From Lysobacterales bacterium (lineage in GTDB: Bacteria; Pseudomonadota; Gammaproteobacteria; Xanthomonadales; SZUA-36), in the NCBI GenBank assembly GCA_009692275.1, contig SHZL01000002.1:1-35931 (forward strand): a stretch of DNA of 35,931 bases, in the 5' to 3' direction. Positions 1-7,631 of the stretch are shown one piece after another (position 1 is the first letter of the stretch; each line of letters starts with the position of its first letter). The position numbers and the translations under genes are program-made. The notes under the pieces were generated by a model. The model worked only from the letters and a program-made list of their open reading frames with translations. It ran no database searches and was not told where the DNA came from.

Positions 1-2
1 CA

Positions 3-1571
3 TCAGGCATTCCTGTTCCGGAAATTTACGTCCTGGAGCAGGAGGCTGGAATCAATGCCTTTGCTGCCGGTTACACACCGGCTGATGCAGCCATAACTGT
101 CACCCGCGGAACCCTGGAAAAGCTCAGCCGCGAGGAGTTACAGGGCGTTGTTGCACATGAATTCAGCCATATCCTCAATGGGGACATGCGCATCAATATC
201 CGCCTCATGGGGGCCCTGTTTGGCATACTCTTGCTGGCGATCGCAGGTCGGCGAATCCTCATGCACAGCCATTTTGGCCGATCGCGGGATAAAGGAGTCA
301 TCGCTATTTTTCTCATGGCTTTCGGGCTGATGGCAGTGGGCTACCTTGGCCAGTTTTTTGGCCGCTGGATCAAAGCGGCCATTTCCAGGCAGCGCGAATA
401 CCTGGCAGATGCTTCCGCCGTGCAGTTCACCCGCAATCCCGATGGCATCTGCAGTGCGCTAAAGAAAATTGCCGTTGTCAGTGGGGGTTCTCACCTCGCT
501 GCGGATACAGAGGAAATCAGTCACATGCTGTTTGGAGATGGGCGGCAAATGTTCCTGTTTTCAACGCATCCGCCATTGCTTGATCGCATCCGCCGCATTG
601 AGCCGCGCTTCCAGGCCGAAGATCTTGAGCGCCTTGCGGCCAGCATGGCCCGCAACGAGTCCGGTCCGGGGCAGCGGCAGGAATCCCCTGCGCTGGCAGC
701 AGGCGGCGCGGCAGGCGCCGCAAATACAACTCGTACAGCCGGTATGGAAATTGGTGGATTGATCAAGCAGATTGGCCAACCCGCGTGGGAGCGCATCCTG
801 ATGGCTGCAACATTGGTTGCTTCCATCCCCGACCACGTCAGGCAGGCAGCACAGTCACCGGAATGGGCGCCCGAGGTGCTGTTTTATTCCATGCTCGATG
901 CGCAGGCCGAAATCAGGGAGCAGCAACTGCTGCGAATAGCTCAACGCATGGGCGCTGACAGCGAAGGCCAGGTTCGCGGCCTGCTCAAGGCCGGAGGTGT
1001 GCCCACTTCGGCGCAGCGCTTACCCCTGCTTGACCTGGCTTTCCCGGCACTGAAAAGGCGGCCGCCAGAGTTTGTGTCACGCGTTCTGGCCACGGTGCAG
1101 GACCTCCTGCAGGTGGATGGCCGTGTTGAGGTCTTTGAATACCTGCTGGCGCGGATCATCACCCAGCACCTGTGGGAGTCGCAGAACCCGCACCGGGCGG
1201 TCCTGTCCGGCAGCCTGCCTCTGGGCCGCTGCATGCCGCAGGTTTCGCGTGTGCTTGCCATACTCGCGATGCATGGGCATGCAGCAAGGGCAGAGGCAGA
1301 ACTGGCATATCGGGCCGGAATGAAATGCCTGGCTGTTCAGGATAGCGCTGACATGCCGGCGACCGCTGACTGGGTGCTGTCGCTGGACGCGGACCTGCCG
1401 AAGCTGGACCAGTTGCGCGCTGCTGACAAGCAGCAACTGGTAAGCGCGTTGTTGTCGACTACGATGTACGACGACCGGTTCGAGCCCGCCGAACTGGAAC
1501 TACTCAGGGTAATCTGTGGCCTGGTTCATGTTCCCTTGCCCATGCTGAGTGGACAATCCCCGGAATCCTGA
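3..1571 (+). CDS. M48 family zinc metalloprotease, 5' end missing
   Basis: The reading frame is already open at base 3, so the N-terminus lies outside the window. The visible part has the M48 core. The zinc-binding motif HEFSH (HExxH) is at bases 156-170, preceded by the family stretch around INAFAAG. Two hydrophobic segments follow (about bases 200-245 and 290-350). Then comes SRQREYLADA, whose Glu should be the third zinc ligand. This is the membrane-anchored HtpX/M48 layout, with the protease domain facing one side of the inner membrane. After the catalytic part there is a long C-terminal region of about 350 residues. Its helical acidic stretch (around bases 1030-1180, LLQVDGRVEVFEYLL) resembles TerB-like helical domains; I offer that only as a resemblance. 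Substrates are unknown; quality control of membrane or periplasmic proteins would be typical. The gene converges on the GMC oxidoreductase with an 8-base gap. Confidence 0.9.
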   Translation, partial: SGIPVPEIYVLEQEAGINAFAAGYTPADAAITVTRGTLEKLSREELQGVVAHEFSHILNGDMRINIRLMGALFGILLLAIAGRRILMHSHFGRSRDKGVIAIFLMAFGLMAVGYLGQFFGRWIKAAISRQREYLADASAVQFTRNPDGICSALKKIAVVSGGSHLAADTEEISHMLFGDGRQMFLFSTHPPLLDRIRRIEPRFQAEDLERLAASMARNESGPGQRQESPALAAGGAAGAANTTRTAGMEIGGLIKQIGQPAWERILMAATLVASIPDHVRQAAQSPEWAPEVLFYSMLDAQAEIREQQLLRIAQRMGADSEGQVRGLLKAGGVPTSAQRLPLLDLAFPALKRRPPEFVSRVLATVQDLLQVDGRVEVFEYLLARIITQHLWESQNPHRAVLSGSLPLGRCMPQVSRVLAILAMHGHAARAEAELAYRAGMKCLAVQDSADMPATADWVLSLDADLPKLDQLRAADKQQLVSALLSTTMYDDRFEPAELELLRVICGLVHVPLPMLSGQSPES

Positions 1572-1579
1572 GTACGGCT

Positions 1580-3142
1580 TCAGAGTTCTGCGGCAAATTT
1601 TTCGGCAATCATGATGGTAGGCGCATTGGTATTGCCGGATACCAGGCGTGGCATGATCGAAGCATCAACCACGGACAGCCCTGCAAGCCCCCGCACATTG
1701 AGACTGGAATCAACTACAGCCAGGTCATCCATTCCCATCTTGCAGGTGCCGATCGGGTGATAGATGGACTCCGCTTTCTTGCGGATAAAATCAAGCAAGT
1801 CCGCGTCGGACCTCAGTGCTGCTCCGGGATAAATTTCATCACCCACTGCATCACTGAAGGCAGGCTGGGCAAAAATCTCACGTGACAGGCGGGCGCACTC
1901 GATCATCATGGTGCGGTCGTACCCGGTACCGAGATATCGTGGTTGCAATGCGGGAGCATCTGCCGGATTGGCAGAATGCAGGGAAATTTCGCCGCGGCTT
2001 TCAGGCTGAAGGGCACAGGCGTGTATTGTCATGCCGTGGCCGGGGAGTTTGTTGCGGCCATGGTCGTCCAGCAGGGCCGGCACGAAGTGCATCTGGATGT
2101 CCGGTCTGCTGTCGGTCGCGTGCCTGCTGGTAATGAAGCCACCTGCCTCGGCAATGTTGGAGCTGCCGGGGCCCCTGCGGTCAAACAGGTAACGCAGGGC
2201 GACGGCCCAGTCATTGAGCTGGTCATAGGTCAGCGCTGTATGGCTTTTTACCAGGGTGCAAATATCCAGGTGATCCTGCAGGTTCTTGCCGACACCCTCA
2301 AGCGCAAGCTGGATCTTGATATCATGCCGTTTCAGCTCAGCCGCCGGCCCAATGCCGGAAAGCATCAGCAGGTGAGGGGAATTGATGGCGCCAGCAGCAA
2401 GAATGATGCGACCACCCGTATCCCTGTCATGGACAGCACCATGGCGGTACTGGATGCCAACTGCCCGTCTGCCATCGAGCACAATCCGTTCAGCCAGCGC
2501 GCCCGTGCGGATCGTGAGGTTAGTCCTTCTCGAGGCGGGCTTCAGGTAGGCGACCGCTGCACTGCACCGACGGCCCTTGCGCTGGGTCACCTGGTAGAAG
2601 CCAAAGCCGCGCTGATTTTCCCCGTTGAAGTCAGCGTTTTCAGCGTGGCCGGCTTGCTGTGCGGCTTCGAGAAATACTTTGGAAAGCGAGTTGCTGTGGC
2701 GCAAGTTCTGGACGCTGACTGGGCCGTCAATCCCATGGAACCTGGAAGGGCCGTTTTCCTGGTCTTCTGAACTAATGAAATAAGGCAGGACAGATTCGTA
2801 GTCCCAGCCTTTGTTACCGGCCCCCGCCCAGGCATCGTAATCCCGGCGGTGGCCGCGACAGTAACACATGGCGTTGATCGAACTGGACCCGCCGAGCACA
2901 CGCCCCCGTGGCCAGTAGAGCCTGCGGCCATTCAACCCTGGCTGGGGCTCGGTTTCATACGACCAATTAAGGCTTTTCAGCTTTACCAGCCGGGCGAGAC
3001 CGGCCGGCATATGGATGAACGGATGCCAGTCGCGCCCGCCTGCCTCAAGCAGAAGAACACGGTTGTTGGGGTTGGCGCTCAACCGGTTGGCCAGAACACA
3101 GCCGGCGGATCCGGCGCCTATGATAATGAAATCGTATTCCAT
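1580..3142 (-). CDS. GMC family FAD-dependent oxidoreductase (choline/alcohol dehydrogenase-like)
   Basis: A 520-residue flavoprotein of the glucose-methanol-choline family. The N-terminus carries the dinucleotide-binding motif GAGSAGCVLANRL (residues 9-21) and the second FAD contact LLLEAGG (about 30-36). The GMC signature around RGRVLGGSSSINAM lies near residue 80. The C-terminus has the catalytic pair region: YHPIGTCKMG with His462, and SGNTNAP with the Asn near 504, then a MIAEKFA end. Family members oxidise primary alcohols, choline or polyethylene glycol-type substrates and pass electrons to the respiratory chain or to oxygen. Specificity cannot be read here; no betaine-aldehyde dehydrogenase or choline transporter is adjacent, so calling it BetA would be unsafe. 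Length is normal for the family. The ATG at 3142 gives the usual short lead into the beta-strand of the FAD fold. It diverges from the transporter gene starting at 3238. Confidence 0.9.
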   Translation of the reverse strand: MEYDFIIIGAGSAGCVLANRLSANPNNRVLLLEAGGRDWHPFIHMPAGLARLVKLKSLNWSYETEPQPGLNGRRLYWPRGRVLGGSSSINAMCYCRGHRRDYDAWAGAGNKGWDYESVLPYFISSEDQENGPSRFHGIDGPVSVQNLRHSNSLSKVFLEAAQQAGHAENADFNGENQRGFGFYQVTQRKGRRCSAAVAYLKPASRRTNLTIRTGALAERIVLDGRRAVGIQYRHGAVHDRDTGGRIILAAGAINSPHLLMLSGIGPAAELKRHDIKIQLALEGVGKNLQDHLDICTLVKSHTALTYDQLNDWAVALRYLFDRRGPGSSNIAEAGGFITSRHATDSRPDIQMHFVPALLDDHGRNKLPGHGMTIHACALQPESRGEISLHSANPADAPALQPRYLGTGYDRTMMIECARLSREIFAQPAFSDAVGDEIYPGAALRSDADLLDFIRKKAESIYHPIGTCKMGMDDLAVVDSSLNVRGLAGLSVVDASIMPRLVSGNTNAPTIMIAEKFAAEL

Positions 3143-3237
3143 TCGTTGGCGTATTGGTGGGACTCAGCATGATAACCAAATAAGGCCAAGGCGCAAGCTG
3201 TGAGCGCGGGGAGACTGCGTTCAAGTCATAATGGGCA

Positions 3238-4545
3238 ATGCCTGTTGAGTCTGGAAAACCGGGACGAAAGAGCGTTCTTGAGCGCCTGGTCACCGTTGCG
3301 CACGATGAATGGCCCCGTCTCGTTCTGGCATTCCTGTATTTCTTCTTCCTGCTGGGCGGGTACTTCATGTTGCGCCCCATTCGCGGAACCGTTGCCGCCA
3401 ACAACAGCGACGATTTGCCCTGGCTGTACACCGCGACGTTCCTCACAATGATTGCGATCGTACCCCTGTTTGGGTTTCTGGTAGCGCGCTTTCGACGCAG
3501 CCAGTTCATCCCCGCCATTTACCTGTTTTTCATCAGTAACCTGGTGTTGTTCATCGTTACGTTCACCGGTGCCGAACCGCCAGCCTGGGTGCAGCAGGTT
3601 TTCTACGTCTGGCTCAGCGTGTTCAACCTGTTTGTGGTGTCGGTATTCTGGAGTTTCATGACCGATATCTTTCGTCCGGGACAGGCCCAGCGGTTGTTTG
3701 GATTCATCATGGCCGGGGGGAGCCTGGGCGCCGTGATTGGCCCCAGGCTGACGGTGGGACTGGTGAATGCAAACGGTGTGACCGGGGTCATGCTTGTTTC
3801 CCTGGTTTTCCTGGTCGCGGCTACCGTCCTGGCCATCAGCCTGGGACGGTATGACCTCAAAGTCACGCACGCACGGGCGGAAGCAATCGGTGGCGGAGTA
3901 TGGGAAGGAGCGGTTCGTGTTTTTCGATCCCGCTACCTGCTTCTTGCGTGCCTGTTGTTGCTGCTGCACAACCTGGCATCGACCTTCCTGTATAACGGCC
4001 TGGCCGTATTGGTTGATCAGAATGTGGCGGGCTTCGACCAGCGCACGATCTTTTTTGCCTGGACTGATTTCATCGTCCAGATCATTGCATTCATTTTGCA
4101 GTTCTTTGTTACATCGCGACTGGTCAATAGCCTCGGCATGCCCAAGACCCTGGTGCTGGTGCCCGCGCTGCTGGCGGGAGGGTTTGTCATTCTCGGCGGC
4201 AGCCTGGGCCTGGTGTTGTTTACTGCCGTTGGCGTTGTGCAGCGGTCACTGAACTACGGAATTCTCGGACCAACCAAGGAAATGCTGTTCACCGTAGTCG
4301 ACCGCGAAGCCCGGTATAAGAGCAAGAACTTCATTGACACGGCAATCTATCGGGGCAGTGATGTGGTTGCCAGTTGGGTGTTCAAAGGCCTCATGAGCGC
4401 CGGACTCCCGCTGGCCCATGTCGCCTGGGCTTATGTGCCGGTCATGGGACTGTGGGCCTGGGCTGCATGGAAGCTGGGCGCCAAATATACCGGGCTGCGG
4501 GCGGGCATCGCTGGAGACGACTCTTCGCAGCAGCGGCCCTGCTGA
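3238..4545 (+). CDS. MFS-type membrane protein of the Npt/Tlc nucleotide transporter-like family
   Basis: A 435-residue polytopic membrane protein with about 12 hydrophobic segments. The first helix is followed by YFMLRPIRGTVAANN, which matches the first-loop signature of bacterial homologues of the ATP/ADP (NTP/NDP) translocases and related MFS proteins. A mid-protein GGSLGAVIGPRLT is a typical helix-5 glycine motif. The C-terminal half holds GPTKEMLFTVVDREARYKSKNFIDTAIYRG, split over bases 4267-4353, which is conserved in this family. True ATP/ADP exchange is proven mainly for intracellular bacteria and plastids; free-living bacteria carry many homologues with unknown substrate, so I name the family and not the substrate. 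The start is the ATG at 3238; an ATG seven bases upstream is out of frame. The 3' end is 8 bases from the convergent ABC ATPase gene. Confidence 0.82.
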   Translation: MPVESGKPGRKSVLERLVTVAHDEWPRLVLAFLYFFFLLGGYFMLRPIRGTVAANNSDDLPWLYTATFLTMIAIVPLFGFLVARFRRSQFIPAIYLFFISNLVLFIVTFTGAEPPAWVQQVFYVWLSVFNLFVVSVFWSFMTDIFRPGQAQRLFGFIMAGGSLGAVIGPRLTVGLVNANGVTGVMLVSLVFLVAATVLAISLGRYDLKVTHARAEAIGGGVWEGAVRVFRSRYLLLACLLLLLHNLASTFLYNGLAVLVDQNVAGFDQRTIFFAWTDFIVQIIAFILQFFVTSRLVNSLGMPKTLVLVPALLAGGFVILGGSLGLVLFTAVGVVQRSLNYGILGPTKEMLFTVVDREARYKSKNFIDTAIYRGSDVVASWVFKGLMSAGLPLAHVAWAYVPVMGLWAWAAWKLGAKYTGLRAGIAGDDSSQQRPC

Positions 4546-4553
4546 ACTGAGCA

Positions 4554-5387
4554 TCAATGGGTCAGCGGGTAGAAACAGGGCCCGTCAGGGCTCTCGAGTT
4601 TCCTCACTGCGCAGCCATACAGACGTTCCAGGCTGGATTCGTTTAACAGCTCTCCAATGCTCCCTGCTGTCCACTCACCGTTGCCATAGAGCATCAGCAC
4701 GTGGCTGCAGTAGCGTGCCGCGAGGTTGACATCATGCAGTGCTGCAATCGCGGCGCCCTGGGCTTGCACGCTGAGCGCGCGGATCATTCCCATGATAGAG
4801 ACCTGGTGACGTAGGTCGAGATGATTCGTTGGCTCATCCAGCAACATGATGCGGGGTTCCTGGACCAGCAGTGTGGCAAATGCCACTCGCCGGGCTTCTC
4901 CTCCCGATAGTCCAGTAACGCTGCGTTCAGTGAGGCCACTCAAATCGGCCGCGTTCAGGGCTGCAATGGCTTTGGCGATGTCTTCCTGGCCCTCCCGCTG
5001 CCAGTAGCCCAGGTGCGGGTGCCTGCCGGTCAGTGCGGTTTGCAGCACGCTGGAATCAAAAACGTACGCGGTATGCTGTTGTAGCATGCCTATGTGACGG
5101 GCCAAAACGCGGCGTGGTAATTGGTCGATGCTGATACCATCAAGCAGCACCGCCCCGACATCCGGCGCGCGCAGGCCGGCAAGGCATTTTAGCAAGGTAG
5201 TTTTACCGCTGCCGTTGGCGCCGAGCAGCCCCCAGAAACTCCCGGGCTCCAGGGTGAAATTGAACCCCCTGACGATGCTCACTCCAGCGATGCTCAGGTC
5301 AAGGCTTTTACATGCCAGGCGGTTCATTGCCAGGTTGTTCATTGCCAGGTTGTTCATTGTCCGGTGGTTCATTGCCAGGTTGCTCAT
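4554..5387 (-). CDS. ABC transporter ATP-binding protein, FecE/BtuD type
   Basis: ATPase subunit of a metal-chelate or cobalamin importer. Walker A is GANGSGKTT, the Q-loop region is MLQQH, the ABC signature is LSGGEARRVAFA, Walker B is IMLLDEPTNHLDLR and the switch His is in ALHDVNLA. The start is ambiguous in an unusual way. Five in-frame ATG codons, exactly 15 bases apart (5387, 5372, 5357, 5342, 5327), lie inside a tandem repeat, so the N-terminus reads as M-(S/N)-N-L-A-type pentapeptides. Starting at 5327 gives 257 residues, which fits the usual FecE/BtuD length; starting at 5387 gives 277. No clear Shine-Dalgarno sequence precedes any of them. The permease gene lies just upstream on the same strand. 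No periplasmic binding protein gene is in the window, so the ligand (siderophore, haem or cobalamin) is open. Confidence 0.9.
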   Translation of the reverse strand: MSNLAMNHRTMNNLAMNNLAMNRLACKSLDLSIAGVSIVRGFNFTLEPGSFWGLLGANGSGKTTLLKCLAGLRAPDVGAVLLDGISIDQLPRRVLARHIGMLQQHTAYVFDSSVLQTALTGRHPHLGYWQREGQEDIAKAIAALNAADLSGLTERSVTGLSGGEARRVAFATLLVQEPRIMLLDEPTNHLDLRHQVSIMGMIRALSVQAQGAAIAALHDVNLAARYCSHVLMLYGNGEWTAGSIGELLNESSLERLYGCAVRKLESPDGPCFYPLTH

Positions 5388-5445
5388 TGCCAGGTTGCTT
5401 ATTGCCAGGTTGCTTATTGCCAGGTTGCTTATTGCCAGGTTGCTT
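5311..5445. repeat. Nine-copy 15-bp tandem repeat at the permease/ATPase junction
   Basis: Nine head-to-tail 15-base units span the gap between the ABC permease stop and the ATPase start. On the minus strand the units read CAATAAGCAACCTGG (four near-identical copies at the permease side), then CAATGAGCAACCTGG and CAATGAACAACCTGG variants towards the ATPase. Each ATG-bearing unit also has a TGA overlapping it as ATGA, while the permease-side units have TAA in the permease frame. The array therefore carries regularly spaced stop and start codons, and the unit length keeps frame whatever the copy number. The unit at 5311-5325 is the most diverged and lies inside the ATPase coding sequence. Confidence 0.95.
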
Positions 5446-6427
5446 ATTGTTTCAGTTTTGCCCGATTCAACAACAGCAGGAAAAGCGGGACGCCAAGCAG
5501 GGCGGTGATTACGCCCACAGGCAATTGCTCGGGGGCAATAACCGTGCGGGCCAGCGTATCGGAAATTACCAGGAAAATTCCGCCAAAAAGGGTCGCGGCC
5601 GGTAGCAGCATGCGATGGTCAGACCCAAGCATAAGCCGGGTCAGGTGCGGCACGATCAGGCCGACAAAACCAATGTTTCCGGCGATGGATACCGCACTCG
5701 CCGTGAGCACGGAGGCCAGCAGGTAAATAAGCCAAAGCAGTCGCTGGGTTGGTTCACCCAGCAGCCGCGCTGTTGTTTCGCCCATGGCAAGAACATTCAG
5801 GCTGCGCGCCAGGCCCAGGCAAATGAGGAACACCAACGCGAGGACAAGCAGGGCCCAGGAAGGGGTGGTGGCATATCCCAGGTCGCCCATCAGCCAGAAA
5901 AGCATCCCGCGCAAGCTGCTGTCGTTGCCCAATGACAGCACTAAACTGATCAGTGCAGCCCAACCGGAGGCGGTAACAACGCCAGTGAGCAAAAGCCGTG
6001 TAGTACTCCAGGGGCCTTCCCCCCTGGCCAGTCCAAACACCAGCAGGATGGAGACCAGCGAACCCGACAAGGCAAGCAGTGGAGTGAATGCGCTGGCAAC
6101 GCCGGCAGTCATGCCCAGCAAGGACGCGAAAGCAGCGCCCCCGGAAACACCCAGGATGTAAGGGTCAGCCAAGGGGTTACGCAGCAAGACCTGCATCAGG
6201 CAACCGGATAGTGACAACAGGGCGCCCACGGTCCAGGCGGATAATGCCCGCGGCAGGCGCAAACGCCAGAGCAAATCGCCCTGGTCTGCGCCGGGGTGAA
6301 GCAGTGCCTGCGCCCATTGATCCAGGGTCATTGATACCGAACCCGTTGCGGATGCCAAAAGCACAGCAAGAACCGAGGCCAGGAGCAATGACAGGATGAG
6401 CCATCGTTTTAACGCTGTTGGCATCAT
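5444..6427 (-). CDS. ABC transporter permease, FecCD/BtuC family
   Basis: A 327-residue inner-membrane permease with about ten hydrophobic segments and the family layout. It has an N-terminal helix, then WRLRLPRALSAWTVGALLSLSGCLMQ (split by a loop; bases about 6170-6260), NPLADPYILGVSGGAAF, and near the C-terminus GNIGFVGLIVPHLTRLMLGSDHR, which is the cytoplasmic coupling region that contacts the ATPase. These are diagnostic for importers of iron-siderophore, haem or cobalamin complexes. It works with the ATPase downstream; its TAA stop at 5444-5446 is the first stop in a 15-bp repeat array that leads into that gene. The two genes form an operon without the usual substrate-binding protein. 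It diverges from rppH. I looked for a cobalamin riboswitch or a Fur box in the 112-base gap before rppH and saw neither. Confidence 0.92.
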   Translation of the reverse strand: MMPTALKRWLILSLLLASVLAVLLASATGSVSMTLDQWAQALLHPGADQGDLLWRLRLPRALSAWTVGALLSLSGCLMQVLLRNPLADPYILGVSGGAAFASLLGMTAGVASAFTPLLALSGSLVSILLVFGLARGEGPWSTTRLLLTGVVTASGWAALISLVLSLGNDSSLRGMLFWLMGDLGYATTPSWALLVLALVFLICLGLARSLNVLAMGETTARLLGEPTQRLLWLIYLLASVLTASAVSIAGNIGFVGLIVPHLTRLMLGSDHRMLLPAATLFGGIFLVISDTLARTVIAPEQLPVGVITALLGVPLFLLLLNRAKLKQ

Positions 6428-6539
6428 GGAAAAGAAACGATTAACATTCCTGAGTAGAAGCCAAACAAAGTAACATCACACATTCCGGCAGGCAACAAGC
6501 CTCTCGGAACGGCTGCATGTATTCACTGGAAGAAGTTTG

Positions 6540-7040
6540 ATGATCGATCCCGACGGCTATCGCCCCAACGTTGGCATAGTACTAATGAACAACGAGCGCC
6601 AGGTATTTTGGGCGCGACGGGTGAACAGCGATGGTTGGCAGTTCCCGCAGGGTGGTATGAATACAGATGAGACTCCGCTGGAGGCCATGTACCGGGAACT
6701 GCACGAAGAGACCGGGCTGTTGCCTCTGCACGTGGAGTTATTGGGCAGCACGCCCGGCTGGTTGCGTTACCGCTTGCCCAAGCGATTCCAGCGACATTTC
6801 AGCAAGCCTCTGTGCATAGGCCAGAAGCAGGTCTGGTTCTTGTTGCGGTTCCTGGGCAACGATTCTGCCTTCAGCTTTAACGCCAATGATGAACCTGAAT
6901 TCTGCGATTATCGCTGGGTAGACTTTTGGTACCCGGTGGATAATGTCATCACGTTCAAACGGCGGGTTTACAAGAAAGCGCTGGCACTGCTGGAGCCTTT
7001 GGCGGAAAATCCCCGCTTTGAGAGCACAGGCAATCCCTGA
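6540..7040 (+). CDS. rppH: RNA pyrophosphohydrolase (Nudix hydrolase)
   Basis: RppH removes pyrophosphate from the 5' triphosphate end of mRNA, which opens the message to RNase E decay. The N-terminus MIDPDGYRPNVGIVL is nearly the enterobacterial RppH start. The Nudix box is complete at residues 38-60 (GGMNTDETPLEAMYRELHEE, then TGL), with the REL-x-EE metal-binding core. The C-terminal half carries KQVWFLLRFLG and the FDYRWVDFWYPV-like stretch seen in RppH. At 166 residues it has the normal length. I chose ATG 6540 over the adjacent in-frame TTG at 6537 because it matches the family start and has GGAAGAAG just upstream. sufT follows after six bases, so the two are probably cotranscribed. Confidence 0.95.
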   Translation: MIDPDGYRPNVGIVLMNNERQVFWARRVNSDGWQFPQGGMNTDETPLEAMYRELHEETGLLPLHVELLGSTPGWLRYRLPKRFQRHFSKPLCIGQKQVWFLLRFLGNDSAFSFNANDEPEFCDYRWVDFWYPVDNVITFKRRVYKKALALLEPLAENPRFESTGNP

Positions 7041-7046
7041 TAACCC

Positions 7047-7598
7047 ATGTCCAGCCAAACCAGCCAACCGTGCACCTTTGAGAGGGATTGTGAAGTCGTC
7101 ATGATTCCTTCCGGTGATGTGGTCAATATGCCTGCGGGCACTGCCGGTTACATTACCCAGGCGCTGGGCGGAAGCTTCACCGTTTTCGTGGATGGCAACC
7201 TGTTCCGCGTGGCGGGGATTGATGCCGACGCGATCGGCAGGGATTTGGTGCTGCCCCCGAGCCTGCCGGAAAACGCTACCAATGATGACGTCGAAAAGCT
7301 GCTGTGGAAGCAGTTAAAGACCTGTTACGACCCGGAAATCCCGGTAAACATCGTTGACCTCGGGCTGGTTTACAGCTGCAATCTTGAGGTTCAGGAGCAG
7401 GGGGGACGGCTGGTTACCGTCGAAATTACGCTGACGGCACCGGGGTGTGGCATGGGGGACATTCTCGTGGACGATGTTCGATCCAAGTTGCAAATGGTGC
7501 CAACAGTTGACCGGGTGGATGTTACATTGACTTTTGACCCGCCATGGAACCACAGCATGATGTCTGATGTGGCCAGGCTGGAAACAGGTATGTTTTGA
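7047..7598 (+). CDS. sufT: Fe-S cluster assembly protein SufT (DUF59/MIP18 family)
   Basis: The 183-residue protein carries the MIP18/DUF59 domain in its C-terminal two thirds: YDPEIPVNIVDLGLVYSC, then TLTAPGCGMGDIL with the conserved Cys, and VTLTFDPPWN close to the end. The N-terminal about 75 residues (the IPSGDVVNMPAGTAGYITQALGGSFTV region) match the longer SufT form found in SUF-carrying bacteria rather than stand-alone DUF59 proteins. SufT helps mature Fe-S proteins, mostly under high demand for clusters. No suf genes are next to it. It starts six bases after the rppH stop, and an intrinsic terminator follows directly at 7604-7631, so it closes a two-gene unit. Confidence 0.9.
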   Translation: MSSQTSQPCTFERDCEVVMIPSGDVVNMPAGTAGYITQALGGSFTVFVDGNLFRVAGIDADAIGRDLVLPPSLPENATNDDVEKLLWKQLKTCYDPEIPVNIVDLGLVYSCNLEVQEQGGRLVTVEITLTAPGCGMGDILVDDVRSKLQMVPTVDRVDVTLTFDPPWNHSMMSDVARLETGMF

Positions 7599-7603
7599 GG
7601 GTT

Positions 7604-7631
7604 AGCCGGGTGCAATCCCGGCTCTATTTTT
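7604..7631 (+). terminator. Intrinsic terminator after sufT
   Basis: A seven-pair stem AGCCGGG / CCCGGCT with a six-base loop is followed by CTATTTTT. It begins five bases after the sufT stop and overlaps the stop codon of the convergent apbE gene (7624-7626). The T-run is only on the plus-strand side, so it should end rppH-sufT transcription. On the minus strand it is a hairpin without a U-tract. Confidence 0.75.

Noticed and set aside
1943..2770. 275-codon open frame on the plus strand
   Set aside because: It is antisense to the GMC oxidoreductase, which has complete family motifs. The translated product shows no domain.
3226..3969. 247-codon minus-strand frame opposite the Npt-like transporter
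   Set aside because: A Gln/His/Arg-rich product typical of antisense reading of a membrane-protein gene; the plus-strand gene is convincing.
5311..5445. CRISPR array
   Set aside because: Units are 15 bases and directly adjacent with no spacers; it is a simple tandem repeat.
5312..5605. Plus-strand and third-frame repeat proteins (PGCSL- or KQPGN-type) across the 15-bp array
   Set aside because: They come from reading the DNA repeat in other frames; nothing upstream supports translation.
6428..6539. Possible cobalamin riboswitch or Fur box before the ABC permease
   Set aside because: I looked for B12-box-like and GATAAT-type elements on the minus strand and found none that hold together.
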